A stretch of 64,000 bases of DNA. Source: Lunularia cruciata (lineage: Eukaryota; Streptophyta; Marchantiopsida; Lunulariales; Lunulariaceae). Where the stretch lies: assembly GCA_948567375.1 (NCBI GenBank), contig OX419755.1, positions 4,655,001-4,719,000 of the forward strand, written 5' to 3'. The position numbers were made by a program, and so were the translations under genes. Position 1 is the stretch's first letter, and every line of letters begins with the position of its first letter. Below are positions 24,371-36,360 of the stretch, one piece after another. Under the pieces are notes generated by a model. The model saw only the letters and a list, made by a program, of their open reading frames with translations. It was not told where the DNA came from and did not search any database.

Positions 24371-25294
24371 ATGGAGATTGCTGTAGTAGCAACACCTGGG
24401 GTTTCCTTGTGCACTTTCTTTAGTGAGAGGAGACTTTCCGGCATCAGATCGTGGGATTCGACACCGGGAAGATTATCTAGATTTTCATCGAACAAGTTTT
24501 TGTATAGTTCTGGGAGCAATTGGAGCTGGAGGTCACCGAGTTCAGAATCGTCGATATCCAGAAACGATTTGTCTGATGAGGTGAGAGGGAAGCCACTCAG
24601 AGTAGGAGGAGAAGGGCCAGTACAGATTCGTGCAGGAAATGTCGAAGGCGAGAAGTATGAAGTCAATGTCTGCACGCAAAGAGCATGTCGGAGAAGCGGA
24701 AGTCTTCAAACCCTAGATGTGCTGCGGAGTCTAGCACCTCCAAATGTTCAGGTTGATTCCTGCGGTTGCTTGGGGAAATGTGGTTCGGGTCCGAACTTGG
24801 TGGTTTTGCCTGGGGGACTGATAATAAGCCACTGCAGTACTGCAACTCATGCGGCTCGGCTGCTGGAGCTGCAGTGTGGAGCTGCTGACCCTGCTACTAA
24901 TTTGAAAGCTTTAGGGTTGAAGGAGCAGGGGAACAAAGCTTTTCAGGTTGGAGACCTCGAGGGAGCTGAGAGGCTATATTCGGAATCGATTGAGTTGCGG
25001 CCTTCTGGTGGGCTTCATTTTATTTATGGGAACAGGTCTGCAGAAAGACTTGCTAGAGGAGATGCTATTGGTGCGTTGGAGGATGCCAAGGAGGCTCTGG
25101 CGATTGCACCAATGTGGGCAGCGGCTCATTTGAGAAAGGCGGATGCTTATGTGCAGATGGGGGATTTTTTGAACGCGCAGATGTCTTGTTCGAGTGCTTT
25201 GCAGCTTGATCCTTCACTCAGGCGGTCCAAGTCGTTCCAGGCTAAGCTTAAGCAGATCGTAGAAAAGCTTGAGCTTGTACACGCTAATTCATAG
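24371..25294 (+). CDS. Thioredoxin-like ferredoxin/TPR fusion protein, probably plastid-targeted
   Basis: Intact single-exon frame of 307 codons. Residues 1-90 are rich in Ser and Arg with few acidic residues, as in chloroplast transit peptides (prediction by eye). Residues about 96-168 form a thioredoxin-like [2Fe-2S] ferredoxin module: KYEVNVCTQRAC with Cys101 and Cys106, then DSCGCLGKCGSGPN with Cys131, Cys133 and Cys137, and a VLPGG segment. Residues about 178-283 hold three tetratricopeptide repeats (LKEQGNKAFQVGDLEGAERL; GNRSAERLARGDAIGALEDA; LRKADAYVQMGDFLNAQ), a helical scaffold for protein binding. The ATG at 24371 is the first in frame and precedes the transit-like segment. The likely role is a cluster-binding or redox adaptor docking onto a partner in the plastid; substrate and partner are unknown. 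Codon use and lack of stops indicate a live gene. Confidence 0.85.
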   Translation: MEIAVVATPGVSLCTFFSERRLSGIRSWDSTPGRLSRFSSNKFLYSSGSNWSWRSPSSESSISRNDLSDEVRGKPLRVGGEGPVQIRAGNVEGEKYEVNVCTQRACRRSGSLQTLDVLRSLAPPNVQVDSCGCLGKCGSGPNLVVLPGGLIISHCSTATHAARLLELQCGAADPATNLKALGLKEQGNKAFQVGDLEGAERLYSESIELRPSGGLHFIYGNRSAERLARGDAIGALEDAKEALAIAPMWAAAHLRKADAYVQMGDFLNAQMSCSSALQLDPSLRRSKSFQAKLKQIVEKLELVHANS

Positions 25295-27675
25295 AAATTA
25301 TGCGATTCTGTTAAATCATATCCTTCAAATGTGCAGGTACTTCTGGGCCGGATTTTTTAGGCATAATTCTGGGTTATCGAGTTCTAAGTCCTCAGAACTA
25401 TCTCTGCAGCGAAGCGTTAGTTCGCTTAGTTTCGGAAGGGATTTGCGGAACGTAATGAAAAAGATAAAATTTGATGATACAGATAGTAGATCTCATGTTT
25501 TCGACCAGGGGATCACTGCAAATCTGAATCTCATGATCCCGCTGGCTACCGGGGAGTCTTCACCGTGTTGTGCGACTGGAGCTCCTTGGAGTCTGGATTC
25601 GGATGCAACTATACATCCTTCAAGATCAGAGAGGTGTATTTGAAGGATGGCATCGCTGTAACTGGCAGACGGTGGAAAGTGAGGAGTTCCCTTTGTCAGC
25701 TGACCATCATCTCTGACGACGAGAGATTACCATTTTCTCTGAGTTCCGATACTGGTGGAGATACTACTGGAGCGAGAAATCGGTTCCGATCTTTAGCCCC
25801 CTGGGTAGGTCGGAACCCCATAGAAAGGAGTTCAATCATTCAGAGAATGCTGATTAGTGCTTCCGAGATTCACTTCAAGGAGATTCAACTGTGGAAGCCC
25901 ATGCCTTAAAGAATGCAAGTTGTCGAGCCTGTACAAGAAACGTACACGCCTTCAACACGAGTGTATATATCACTATTTTCCTAATGGTACTCTAAAGCCC
26001 ACCACCCTCTCCGTATGTCGGAACCTTGAAGTCTTCCAACTAGACCCGGAATCTCCCAAGTATGACCGCATTGTAAAGGGTGTCCACGTATTTGCAATAT
26101 TCAACCTTTTTCTGCTTGTAAAACTGATGGCGAGATTATCACTAACTGAAGGCATCTATTGCATGATTTTTTCACAACTAAAGGAGATAAGGCAGAGCCA
26201 AACTGTATTTCGACATATCCCCTTCAGAAATCCGCACCTGATGGCGTTGTGCAGCACTGCGTAATGACCAAGTCAAGTAAAATCTGCGGCAAGGGCAGTG
26301 TCACTAAGGATTTCAATAACCGTACAGATACGACCAAATAGTTAAATACTCTCCTTTTGGAAAACATGTGCCCTTCCGCTAGAGCTGCTTACTAAGATGA
26401 ATAGAACGTGGCTAAAGATAACATGGCCAAGCTACAGCATGTCTTTTCACAGATATTGTAGTGCAGATATTTTCCTGTCACTATCTACAGGGGAATTACA
26501 ATGCACCGGCTCTCGACAGCGTTGGATCTTGGAGTAAGCTACAGTAAAACTGTAAAATGTAAAAGTTCAGTAGAACTTTTCACCTAAGAATATGAAACGT
26601 CTTTCTCCACCTCAGTGGACGAGAAACTTGTGTAATTTATTGCTTCCGTCAGCTCTGAAACTTGACCAGTAAACTATTGTGTCGTTCAATCACAACTCAT
26701 AGGCATGTAAAGCAAGGGCCGTCGCGGAGTTACGGTGGTGCGATGCTCCCACTTTTGAGAACAACATCACTCATGCTGTCTGTACCTTCTCATTGTTGTC
26801 AATTGCCCTTCAACGTGCCTTTCTAACATGCAGAAAGCGACTGACCGTAAGTGAACCATGAAACTCAACAACCGCCTGTCAAAAGTGGACACGCAAGTAC
26901 AAAAACTGAACTTTTCACCGCAAGGAAGCCAGTTGTATAACTGTATAAATTTTCCTCTCGACATCCAAAAAACCTGCCAGCCCAAGAAGAGTAGTTCTTG
27001 TACAAGTGAAAAAGCACCCTCCTTATGATTGGTGTCACCCTACCTTCCGCATACAGTATCTTGACAGTTTGAGGTTCCGCCCAAACAGTTACAAGTCATT
27101 TTCTCCTCGTACAGCATACGCCCAAAGCATATGGAAGGAATTGACCTAGAACATGGGGACTGAATTGGAAAGCGCCACTTGTCGTTTCCTGATTGGTAAC
27201 AACCATTGGACAGTCGTCGAATTTGAGCAGCCACCTGCTAGAGGAGCCGTCACCTTAGCAATAGCCTTCCGTTGAAATCTCACCTGATCAAACCCAAAGT
27301 TATCTGTGGGCTCCTCTAGCAGCAACAGCATCCGGTTTGCATGACCGCCGATCTATCACTGGATGAGGAGTGATCTCAGGACATGCAACATAGGTACAAT
27401 AATGACGGGCAGTAGATACACAGGCTTAAGCCAGACTGTACCCAATTACAGTCGCTCCTTGGTGTTAATCCCGAGTATTCTTGCCCATTACCACGGCTTA
27501 AACCTTGCAGTTCGGACAACCACAGGCTTTGTGGATCACTGATTGGATCGTTCTAGTCTGACTGGTTGAGGAATCGGATCCTCCTCACCCTTATCTCTAC
27601 TATTATAAAAGTTGTATGTGCATTAAACATGCACTAACCTCTTCGGTTCTACTGCCGACTTATTTAGCAACTGAT
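25295..27675. other. Region downstream of the TPR gene, no gene recognised
   Basis: Short ORFs at 25269-25643 and 25565-25909 overlap in different frames and have no domain I know. They may be 3' UTR, an unrecognised spliced gene or debris. From 26340 to 27675 nothing coding is evident. Small stretches such as tggacagtcg around 27220 are not repeated elsewhere that I can see. Confidence 0.5.
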
Positions 27676-28450
27676 AAAACCTGAACCGGTTCTTGATCTT
27701 CAGGAGTTAATGGATGCGATCCCTGTCATAGAGTGGGTGAAAAGATCTCCATAGACTGAAACCCAGGGAGGAAAGGGAAATGGATATACACACCTGAGGA
27801 TACTCCATCGAGATTCCTTACAACCTTCTCTATTAATCAGGACTAAGTGATGTGACCACTGTCACTGAGTGGTGAAAAGTGTGCTGTACAGTCAGATCAG
27901 AGGGAAAACGCTTAAGGCATATATGCACACCTGAGAGATACCCCCTCGTCGAACTCAGGAATTCCTAGAACGAAATCCTTAAACTTCAAGGATAGATGGA
28001 TGAAATCACTGTTGTTCAGTGGGTGGAAACATCACTCAGATCAGAGAAGCAGGATCTGAAGGAAAGTATATGCACCTGAGAGATACTCTCTCGTCAAGCT
28101 CGAAATACCCTACAATGTTCTCTTGATCTTCAAGAATTACAGTAGATGACTTAATTACTGGCATGGAGTGAGCGGAAAGGTCCACCATACATTCATTTGA
28201 GAGATGAGGGATAATTGAATGAATATACACACATTTTAGATGTACTTCCTCGTCAACCTCCGGAATAGAGATAGATTCCATACGAACATTCACTTTAATT
28301 TCAAGAGAACAGTAGATGATGCATTCACTGTCAGTGTGTGAGTGGAAAAGATCCGCCATGCATCAATATCAGGCAGGGAGAAACATCGAAGAAATATATA
28401 AACACCTGAAAGATACTCCCTCATCAACCTCGAGAATTCCTACAATGTTT
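27676..28450. repeat. Degenerate tandem repeats, about 140-170 bp per unit
   Basis: The anchor cacctgagagatactccctc recurs in variants near 27791, 27928, 28073, 28230 and 28403 (spacing 137, 145, 157 and 173 bases). Each is followed by blocks like cgtcaacctcg-gaattcctacaatg, cttgatcttcaaga and cactgtcagtg-gtgagtgg. On the minus strand two units stay open together (28359-28036), with similar peptides at equal distance: VDEEVHLKCVYIHS and LDERVSLRCIYFPSD. A third unit reads FDEGVSLRCAYMP. Whether this was ever protein coding is uncertain. Confidence 0.75.
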
Positions 28451-29849
28451 CCTAGGGAGGTCGGTGGATAAGTCTCAGCCAAGTTCCTGTCTTCACAACA
28501 TTGATCATATATCGATGATAACCATAACTATTTCCAGCTGTAAAGGAAAACGATTCGAGACTATCGGGAAATGCAGAGCAGGCCTTGAAGGATACGCTTG
28601 AAAGGTCGTTTACCCAGCCCGATTTGCCCACTTGGCAGAGTGAGGTGGGTCGGGGCTTTCATCTATCCACATCTTTTATAGAGCCCAGTCTCTCTACACA
28701 CTCAACAGTATCGCAGTAAGATGTCATAAGCTCCCCCGTGAATACTGTAGTCCACCAATTCTTCGCGCGCATGATTAAAGCTCGAATGAAAAGCGAAAAA
28801 GGCCCGACTAAAAGTAAGTGCACTTTCTCTGTGCCTTGCATGTTTTAAGTAACTTATCCGAGAAGGTCGGAACTTGAACCTGGAATGTATGCTCCTCTAT
28901 TTCGAAATAATTACGCAACAAGGGCGTCTCTTGAATTGAAAAGAATGTTAAGCATGTTACTTACCCTGTGATATGTATTCTAGCCGACGTTAGTCTATTC
29001 ACATAACGTGGAGATCGCACCGTCGAAAAAGCAACCATCAGGCTTTTGACGTCTCCATTTACTGCTTCGAGTTTCAGGCTTAAATCAGGTATCCGTGAGT
29101 TGACTTTTAGTTCCCCTCCTTTCTCCTTCCTGTGCCCCCACCCTGATTTGTGAGTACTTTCGCCGTGAGATTCGCTAGCATTCATGTGAGAAATCCGGCA
29201 ATGAGTCTGCAGTTATCACCACCTTAATTCAAACCTGGTGCAACTTTAGCTGGATGGAATTGGATGTCCACTGCCATGAGAGTTTGTTTTCTCTCACCAG
29301 CGTCAACGCGGAGGAGCGTCAGGGGGGATACCAAGAAGAGCAGATATGATAGACTATAAACATGATAAAGGCAAGAGATCACGGATTAAAGCAGTACTTG
29401 CAATTCAACTTTGGTGATATCCACAATGGCTCCTCAGTTCAAGCATGTAACATATTTACATTTATAGGGACGTTTGAAGGGGTATCAGCTTCATTGATCA
29501 AAGACTCAATTGCTCCAACATCATGTTTGATGCGAGCGTATTAACAAAGCACTCGGCGTCGTGCAAATTATTCCTATCCGTCCTTGGTCTTGACACCACC
29601 ATTCTCATGTAGAGTTGTTGGTGAGGATCAACAAAAAATTTCCACAGCAAGATCAGGGACAGGACACTAAGCATTTTGTATTCCGCACATGTTCCCTGCA
29701 AGTTAATGACTTGTTCCAGGGTACATTAGTGGTCGCCAACCTGGGACAGATTGGGTCTGAATGACCTCCCCAGGCAGCTCTAATCGATGGTTTGAATTGC
29801 CTACTATCTAAAGAAGCATCCTAAGCTACTAGCGGAGATGAGCTGTGTA
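28451..29849. other. Downstream region of the five-exon gene, no gene recognised
   Basis: Minus ORFs at 28841-28659, 29185-28961 and 29701-29498 could be further 3' exons in an alternative transcript or untranslated sequence. The frame of exon 5 ends at 29850, so none is needed for the model given. No domain is recognised. Confidence 0.4.
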
Positions 29850-32800
29850 TCAAGCTCTTTCATCTCCGTTGAGTTTTCCCTTTCCCTTCTTCTCGGCAGG
29901 AAGGGTTAGGAGCCAAGCCCCATCCGTCCTTTTGCTCAGAGAACATGAAGTCGCTTCAGTCAGTTGAGGTAATTTTTCCATTTCTGCTCCTCCGTCCTCG
30001 TGAAGCTGTTGCACACAATATTGTAATCTTTGTATAAGTTTAAGATAACACTCCACGAAGTACTTACTCCATAGGCAACACTTAATGAAGGGACAAGCGC
30101 TCATTCGAAGCGGGTATGGACCAGCGTGAACCATCTAAATCGACATTGGAGGATTAAGAGAGATTTCAAGTACCTTTCCCACAGCTTTATAGAACTCGAG
30201 AGATGCAGATGCCTCCCCCTCCTCAGCTGGTGTAGGAATATTTTGCCAGCAATTCAGAACATCTTGCGCGTGCTTACTAGGTCCCTGCGCATTACAAGCA
30301 GTCTGATCAGAAACAACGCAATTTTCATTCAGCTGTGCGTGCATTAAAAGGAAAAGAAGATTCAGCTCATTTCCCAAGTCTTTCTACTCCTAGGATCAAA
30401 ATCCCATCCTATCACACCGCCAAGATGTTCTGTAGTCCAGACAGTGAAAGACAAGAATACAAATGCACAAATAATAAAGTAGATTTCTACCTCTGAGATC
30501 ACTTGGAAAGACGGTGTTACCATTACTCCGCTGACAGACAACTGCATCACTAGGTCTGCAATCAAAACACACCACGAATAAGTTTCGACCTCGAGTATAC
30601 CCTAGAAACGCATACAACCTACGAAGTTCAAACCTGAAGCTTTGAGATGACAGTAGCATTCAGATTTCATGGACGTGCTTGGCTTTAGCTGTTCAAAAAC
30701 CCCAACAGCTAAAGCCAAGCACGTCCATGAAATCTGAATGCAAGTAAAATGACGAGGCTCCTACATGAGAACAGACTCTGCATAAGCTCCAAATGCAATT
30801 TGCAAATGCATCAAGGTAAACCGGTTCTTTACATCCTGATATACTCAGGCTCTTGGTATGGACATTACCTAAGTAATTTGACCGGAAGGTAGGGTCTAGG
30901 CGACAAACTTCCATCAAGTCTCTCACAAGTTGGTCGCGTCTCTCGTTACTGATACGGACAACCTTCCGTGTCTCATTTTCCCCACCTTCAGTAGTCGCAG
31001 GAACATCCATTTCCTGCAAAATTATGTATAAGAATCAGTGTGCTGCAAATGTTCTCGTCTCCATGTGAATTTAAGTTCAACCATAAGTTTGACCAGCAAA
31101 GAAGTTCTAAAGGGACGGTTACAACTAAAACGTTCTGTAGCGTTGATATACCTCTATCAGATTTGCGTGCTCGGCCCAGTTACAGATTTTCTTGCTGACA
31201 CCATTTTGCAACTGCCGAAGTCTTCGCTTGCTCTGGCTTCGCGTTTGACCTGGTGAGTTGTTCAATTCTCCACATGACATGCCGAAAGAGTTGCTCACAT
31301 CTCCACTTCCTTGTCTGAGGGGGTTGTTCTGCTCGGGTGCTGACGGTCTATTCTGTTCGGGAGAGGGAGGGAGGAGCCAAGGTACAGTAGGAGAGGAAGG
31401 CTGAGAAGGTGAAGTAGGAGCAGGAGAAGGAGCGGTAGAAGAATCAACAAGACTGGAGGATCTAAGGGGCTGATTACAACGTGGTGGTGAGGGTATATAC
31501 AATGGGGCGGTTTTCCGAACTGGACTTCGTGACGCATTCCGAACCACTGGCTTCACGAAATCGCGTCTGGGAAAGACACGATTGTTCAAGGAAGCTCTGC
31601 TCGGTACAGAAACAGGCTGGTCAAGGTCCGGTGGCATTGGACAATGAGCACAACTTTTAGACAGGGCTGGAGACCGTTTACCAGGATGGTATAGATTATG
31701 ATACTCGTGTAAAGAAGGTGTCCGAGGACTGAAAGGCGGACGGCCCGGGAGAGAACGCTTCACAGGAGGTAAACGAGAGGGCTTCCTTTGGAGATGACCA
31801 AACGCAAAGGACGGAATCATCAAACTGAATCTGTCAACTCCAGAACATGTTTTCTCGCCATCTTGTGTTGGTCTGACAGACGAGGCGGATGTGAAAATAG
31901 TAGATGGCGCAGGTGTATAAACAATAGGGGGTGGCAGTCGAGCCTGCATCATGTGATTCAGTTGTTGGCTGATTAGTTGATCAGGCTGATCAGCATTCAC
32001 AGAGGTGGAAAACCCTTGGGTGGAAAAGTTGGACTGAATCGGTTCGCACCACTGAGTTGATTCCATTCCATCAAAAGCTGGCTGTGAAGCAGATGTTGAA
32101 GCTCCTGAAGTTGAGGCCCCTCTTACGGTTGTGGTAGGCAAGGTATAACTACTCTCATTTCCTCCTGCTGCATGGACTTGACCAGTGCTTGGATATGGGG
32201 ACGATTTTTGCCTTACGATGCCCCTCTTGGATGCTAGCGTGGGTCTCCTCCTAGTCACAGGCGCAGACTTCGAACGACCCCGAGCACCAACACCCCGAGC
32301 TGCAGCAGCTGGAATGATCGGATTATTCTCGGCCGGTAAGGGAAACGCAGGAAATCCTGATGATACAGAGGCCACAGCTGGTGGGCATGAAGTGGTACTA
32401 CTCAAAGGGATGGAAGCAGGAAGCCCAGCATAGTACTCACTCACCCTTGTGGGAGTAGCAGCATAGCCCACGGTCATACCGGAAACAGCCGGTGGACATG
32501 AAGTTGCATTAGTAGCCAAGGGGATGGAAACAGGAATGCCAGGACAGCCGGCCGAGTACAAGTTTCCACAACCAGGTGGAAGCTGCAAGCTTTGGATACC
32601 ACTCGCTGTTGGAGCGTGCACAAAAGCAGGAGCCATCGGCACTGGTAATGACTGTAATTGCTGTTGACCTTCAGGTCTAGGTACCAGAGCACGAAATCTC
32701 GTTGGTGGTTGCCGGGTCCGTTGAGACTTCCTGGCTGGAAGTGCTGAAGGAGTTGTAGGACTTGGAGGCAAATTGTCTGCTGCTGCTCCAATATCAGTTG

Positions 32801-32990
32801 TTGTTGTTGCAGGTTTTGTAACCTTAGCCTTTGCCCTCGCTCTAGCTTTCATCTTGGCTGTTTTGCTAACCGTGTCGGTAATCTTCTTCCCTGCTCCTGT
32901 TTCTTCGCTTCCTACAATCCGCTGCACAGCTTCTCCAACTTCCATCGGTATCCAAGTGACATCACTGGCGGAAATGTCCCCATTTTTCAT
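29850..32990 (-). CDS. Five-exon gene, 787-codon basic proline/serine-rich protein of unknown function
   Basis: Model: exon 1 32990-31152, exon 2 31013-30869, exon 3 30555-30491, exon 4 30332-30174, exon 5 30005-29850 (TGA). All four introns start GT and end AG, and phases agree (0, 1, 0, 0). The open frame begins at 33020, but its first ATG is at 32990. Exon 1 encodes 613 residues: an early WIPMEVGEAVQRIVG segment, an Ala/Lys/Arg-rich basic stretch at 44-59, RKSQRTRQPPTRFR at 87-100, two related segments (IPVSIPLATNATSCPPAV; LPASIPLSSTTSCPPAV), then long Pro/Ser-rich, probably disordered sequence with CDK-type SPVR sites. Exons 2-5 are more compact, with RISNERRDQLVRDLMEVCRL and HAQDVLNCWQNIPTP. 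I recognise no family. A basic, disordered protein with SP sites could be nuclear, but that is a guess. The splice model is by eye and needs transcript evidence. Confidence 0.65.
30656..30741. repeat. Perfect 38-bp inverted repeat with 10-nt loop
   Basis: Left arm 30656-30693 begins gcattcagatttcatggacg. Loop 30694-30703 is caaaaacccc. The right arm 30704-30741 is the exact reverse complement, with no mismatch. It lies in intron 2 of the five-exon gene (30868-30556), on either strand able to form a strong hairpin. Confidence 0.95.
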
Positions 32991-33999
32991 TCCTCGACGC
33001 AATTCTGTTCTCTTCTCCACCGCCTCAGCTTCTCACTCACAGGATACTAATCCACCGTTCCGCCACCACCACTCGCACCAGTACCAAAACTGTCAATTAC
33101 TGCTGCCAATCAAACGCCTTCCCACCGCACGCGCTTGCTCCACGCCACTTACAGTCTCAAATGCCCTAGCGAAACTCAAACATCGTACTCTTCTCATACT
33201 CCAACACATAAAACTCATCGACAACAAAGACGTACTCTTGAGCCTCCTCCTGCCCTCACCTCTTCGTGCTCTTCCCAAACGTATACGCTACACTCAAAAT
33301 CTCAACTCCAACTCGACTCACAAACTGTTTAGCTCAACTCCAGAACGCCTTGCAGAAGAAGCAGCCTCAACTCAGAAGTAAAACACAGCACTCAACAAAT
33401 AACCTTCAAACTGGGAATCTCCCAATATAAATGACCTCCGCCCTTTGCTCTCTCTCGAGTTAAAGCTCCTCTCCATCTACCATAAGTGGCAGCACGCCAT
33501 TGGACCGCAAAGTTCCAAATTTGCACCTTCTAACACTCGAGCGAAAATGGGGAGTATTTAGTCTCAATTAGCAGACAGAAAACTGAGTGGGAAAAATTGA
33601 ACAATGGGAAAACAAACTAGCGCTGTCACACTGAGAGAACGAAGGGCTGGTCTCATTTTTGCGACTGGGTTTGGTGCCTCGGTTTCCTTGGTGCTTGAGC
33701 GGAGGACTGCTAGCGTAACGAACTGACCAAGGGGAGCAAGACACAGTGGCGTGGCGTGCGCCCTATGTGGGAGCCTGGACACGTGGGAACTCAAGAGAGG
33801 CTACGTGTCGAAGACTGAAAGGATTACAAGCATCCAATAGCAGTTGGTGCCACGTATACGATGAAGATCCTGGAGGATTTTCGTTTGCGGAAGGGGAATG
33901 CACCGCTCTGGGGAAGTGGGATTGTTCGGGCTTATGTATAGTGGGTGTTTGGCCCGGAACTTGTGGGGACACGCAGACTGCAGCCACTGATGCTGCCTG
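32991..33999 (-). promoter_or_regulatory. Upstream region and presumed 5' UTR of the five-exon gene
   Basis: On the gene's strand the first 400 bases upstream of the ATG are purine-rich (CT-rich on the plus strand), as in many plant leaders. Plus-strand ORFs here (32773-33381, 33135-33332) are shadows of this composition. A TATA-like tttatattgg occurs on the minus strand near 33425-33432. The assignment is tentative. Confidence 0.35.
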
Positions 34000-36360
34000 C
34001 GGCCTTGCATGTCGTCAATACTTTCGCGGGTGCCGAATTGTGCCGTCCTGGCGGTAGGTCGAACTCCGAGTAATGCAGAACAGGAAACAGCGAGTCAAGA
34101 CCTAAATTAGGAGTTGAGTATGAAATCTCAGATTTAGAATTCAGCACAAGGATATCTTGCCTCTTCCGGACGTTAGACGACCATGGGTCAGTTGATAAAT
34201 AGAGACGTAGAGAGGAATGTACCAGTGGTATATTGACAGTAGATTAGACTGGCGGAATGATAGGAAACATGCCGATTTGGATGTTTGGCTTACTGCCTGC
34301 TTAATCACGGTATATTGTCAGTAGATTACATTGGCGGAACACTAGGAAAATGCCAATCTGGATGTTTGGCTTACTGCCAGCTTAATCACGTTCAACTGGT
34401 CGGTGCTGTGACAGCCTACTTGCCAGGATAACTGGTAACTGCAGCTGCATCCGAGAAATTAATATTAGCATGCTCGGGAGGAAACCCCCCGAGCTGCCAA
34501 TTCCACATCGGGCAGGAAGGGTTGTAGCTCGATGCCGGGTAAGGGAGAGTTCGAGAAGCACGATTTAACTTGGGTCCAATGGAGTGCTGCAACTCCTCGT
34601 GTAATTTGGTTTGAGCTGTGCTAACCCACCATGTATACCATAACGGCGAATGCAGACTGCAAATCGGCGAATAATTATCTATTTGTTCTTATTTGGTGCG
34701 TGACATGGTGAGAACAGATCGGCAACAATTACTTGCGTCCCAAAATTGCGTCAGCAGTCCCGGAGTGTAGAAAAGGCAAACACGATTTTGAAAGCTCCCT
34801 CTTGTCCCATGACACCGAAGGCAACAGCTGCTGCTGCCCTGCATTACGACGATACTTTTTCGGGTCCCAAACTCTAGCATTCTGGCTGTCAATCGAAATC
34901 CCAGTAATGTAGACATGAAACAGTCATTTTAGATCCAGACAAACAATTGAGCAATCAAAATTTAGATTTTCTACTCTAGGATATGTGCCGTTTCCGTAAG
35001 GTAGACTGCGAGTTGTAACTTGATGAGGGAATATTTAGACAAATCAACACAATGTTGTAGTGACAGCAGATTTATTACCAGATTAATACAAGGCAGGCGA
35101 ATTTGATGGTTGGCTTATTCCGCCATTAATCACGTTTAATTAGTCAGTGCTGCGACAAGCCATCGTACAACATAAGCCAACACTAAAGCAGCTCCAAGAT
35201 ATGCTGTCTGTGTGATAGAGGAGGATGATTTATTTTGATCCGATAGTATGCTATCACCTTATCCTTGTGTAATTCGATCTACGCCGTGCTGAGCCGCTAT
35301 ATGAACACAACAGCTAATGGAGCCCGCAACTACATCGGCAAATATAATTCAGAATGGTACATAGTTTTGTACTTATTTGGTGTGTGACATGGTCAAAACA
35401 GATCGGCAACGATTATTCGCGTCTCAAATTAGGACAGCTCTCAATCTGCGAGTTTAGAGAAGATATTTCGATTTTGAAAGCGCGAGTTGTCCCGTGACAG
35501 CAGACAGCAGCTACATGATGCTCCTTTAGGTCTGCGCAAATTGAAATCTCAGTTTTAGATTTTCAGCTTAAGGATGTGTTGTCATTCCCCTCAAAATTAC
35601 AAAAATAGTAACCTCAAAATAGTAACCCCTTCAAAATATTAACCCGTAAACAACGGGTTAATATAATGAGGGGATACGTAGGGAGGGATCACCTATATTA
35701 TGGTGACAGCAGATTAATAGGCAGCAGCCGTTTCGGAAATTCAGCATTTTGCCCGCTTGATCACCTACAGTTTCGCGGATGCTGTGACAAGCCACCATTT
35801 AAGCATGACAGCAATGCACAATGTAGGTGCATCAACGAGAAAAGAATACCGTAGATAAGGGAACAGCGAAGAAAAGGAAAATTGCAGATATTTACCTAAG
35901 ATTAGCGGTTTCTTTACAAGCAGGTCGAAGACATGCGGTCACTTCCATATCGCAGAGAAGAGTCTGCAAATCGATGCTGGTAAAGGGAACAAGCAGAGAA
36001 GGACGATCTAGTGTTTAGCTCAATGGCATGTTGCCATAGAAATTTATTCTCGTATATTTTTTAGTCTGCTCTAACAAGCCACCCGGAAGACAACAGCTAT
36101 GCAGTCCGCCACTAGAATCGTTGAAATCAATGACGAGGGATGCATCGCTGTGTCTTATTTGGTGTGTTCCGTATGGTAGAGAACGCGCAACACGATGGCG
36201 GGAATGGGGAGAGGTAGAGAAGGACAATACAGAGTCATTCAAATTGCATGCCGTCTCTTTATTCTCGTACAAATGGATGTGATGAACCACCATGACACAA
36301 GATATCAGACACAAGACACAAGATATCGCTAAAGGTTTTTCGGATCCCATATTTTGACAG
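34000..36360. repeat. Diverged tandem array, units about 0.65-0.8 kb
   Basis: Landmarks repeat in the same order: acatggt-aaacagatcggcaac at about 34704 and 35390; gtcggtgctgtgacagcc / gtcagtgctgcgacaagcc / ggatgctgtgacaagcc near 34400, 35140 and 35775; aaatctcag-tttagatttt near 34120, 34950 and 35545. Later units are shorter and more decayed. No coding capacity is seen. It is probably an old satellite-like or multiplied LTR-type sequence. Confidence 0.6.
34227..34390. repeat. 82-bp tandem duplication
   Basis: Units ggtatattgacagtagatta (34227-34308) and ggtatattgtcagtagatta (34309-34390) align over their whole length with about ten differences. The duplication lies within the larger array. 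Confidence 0.85.

Noticed and set aside
25269-25909. Possible second gene directly behind the TPR gene
   Set aside because: The two ORFs overlap in different frames, there is no domain, and no intron joins them sensibly.
32773-33381. 202-codon plus-strand ORF
   Set aside because: Overlaps exon 1 and the leader of the five-exon gene on the other strand. Its composition mirrors the purine-rich leader and it has no recognisable domain.
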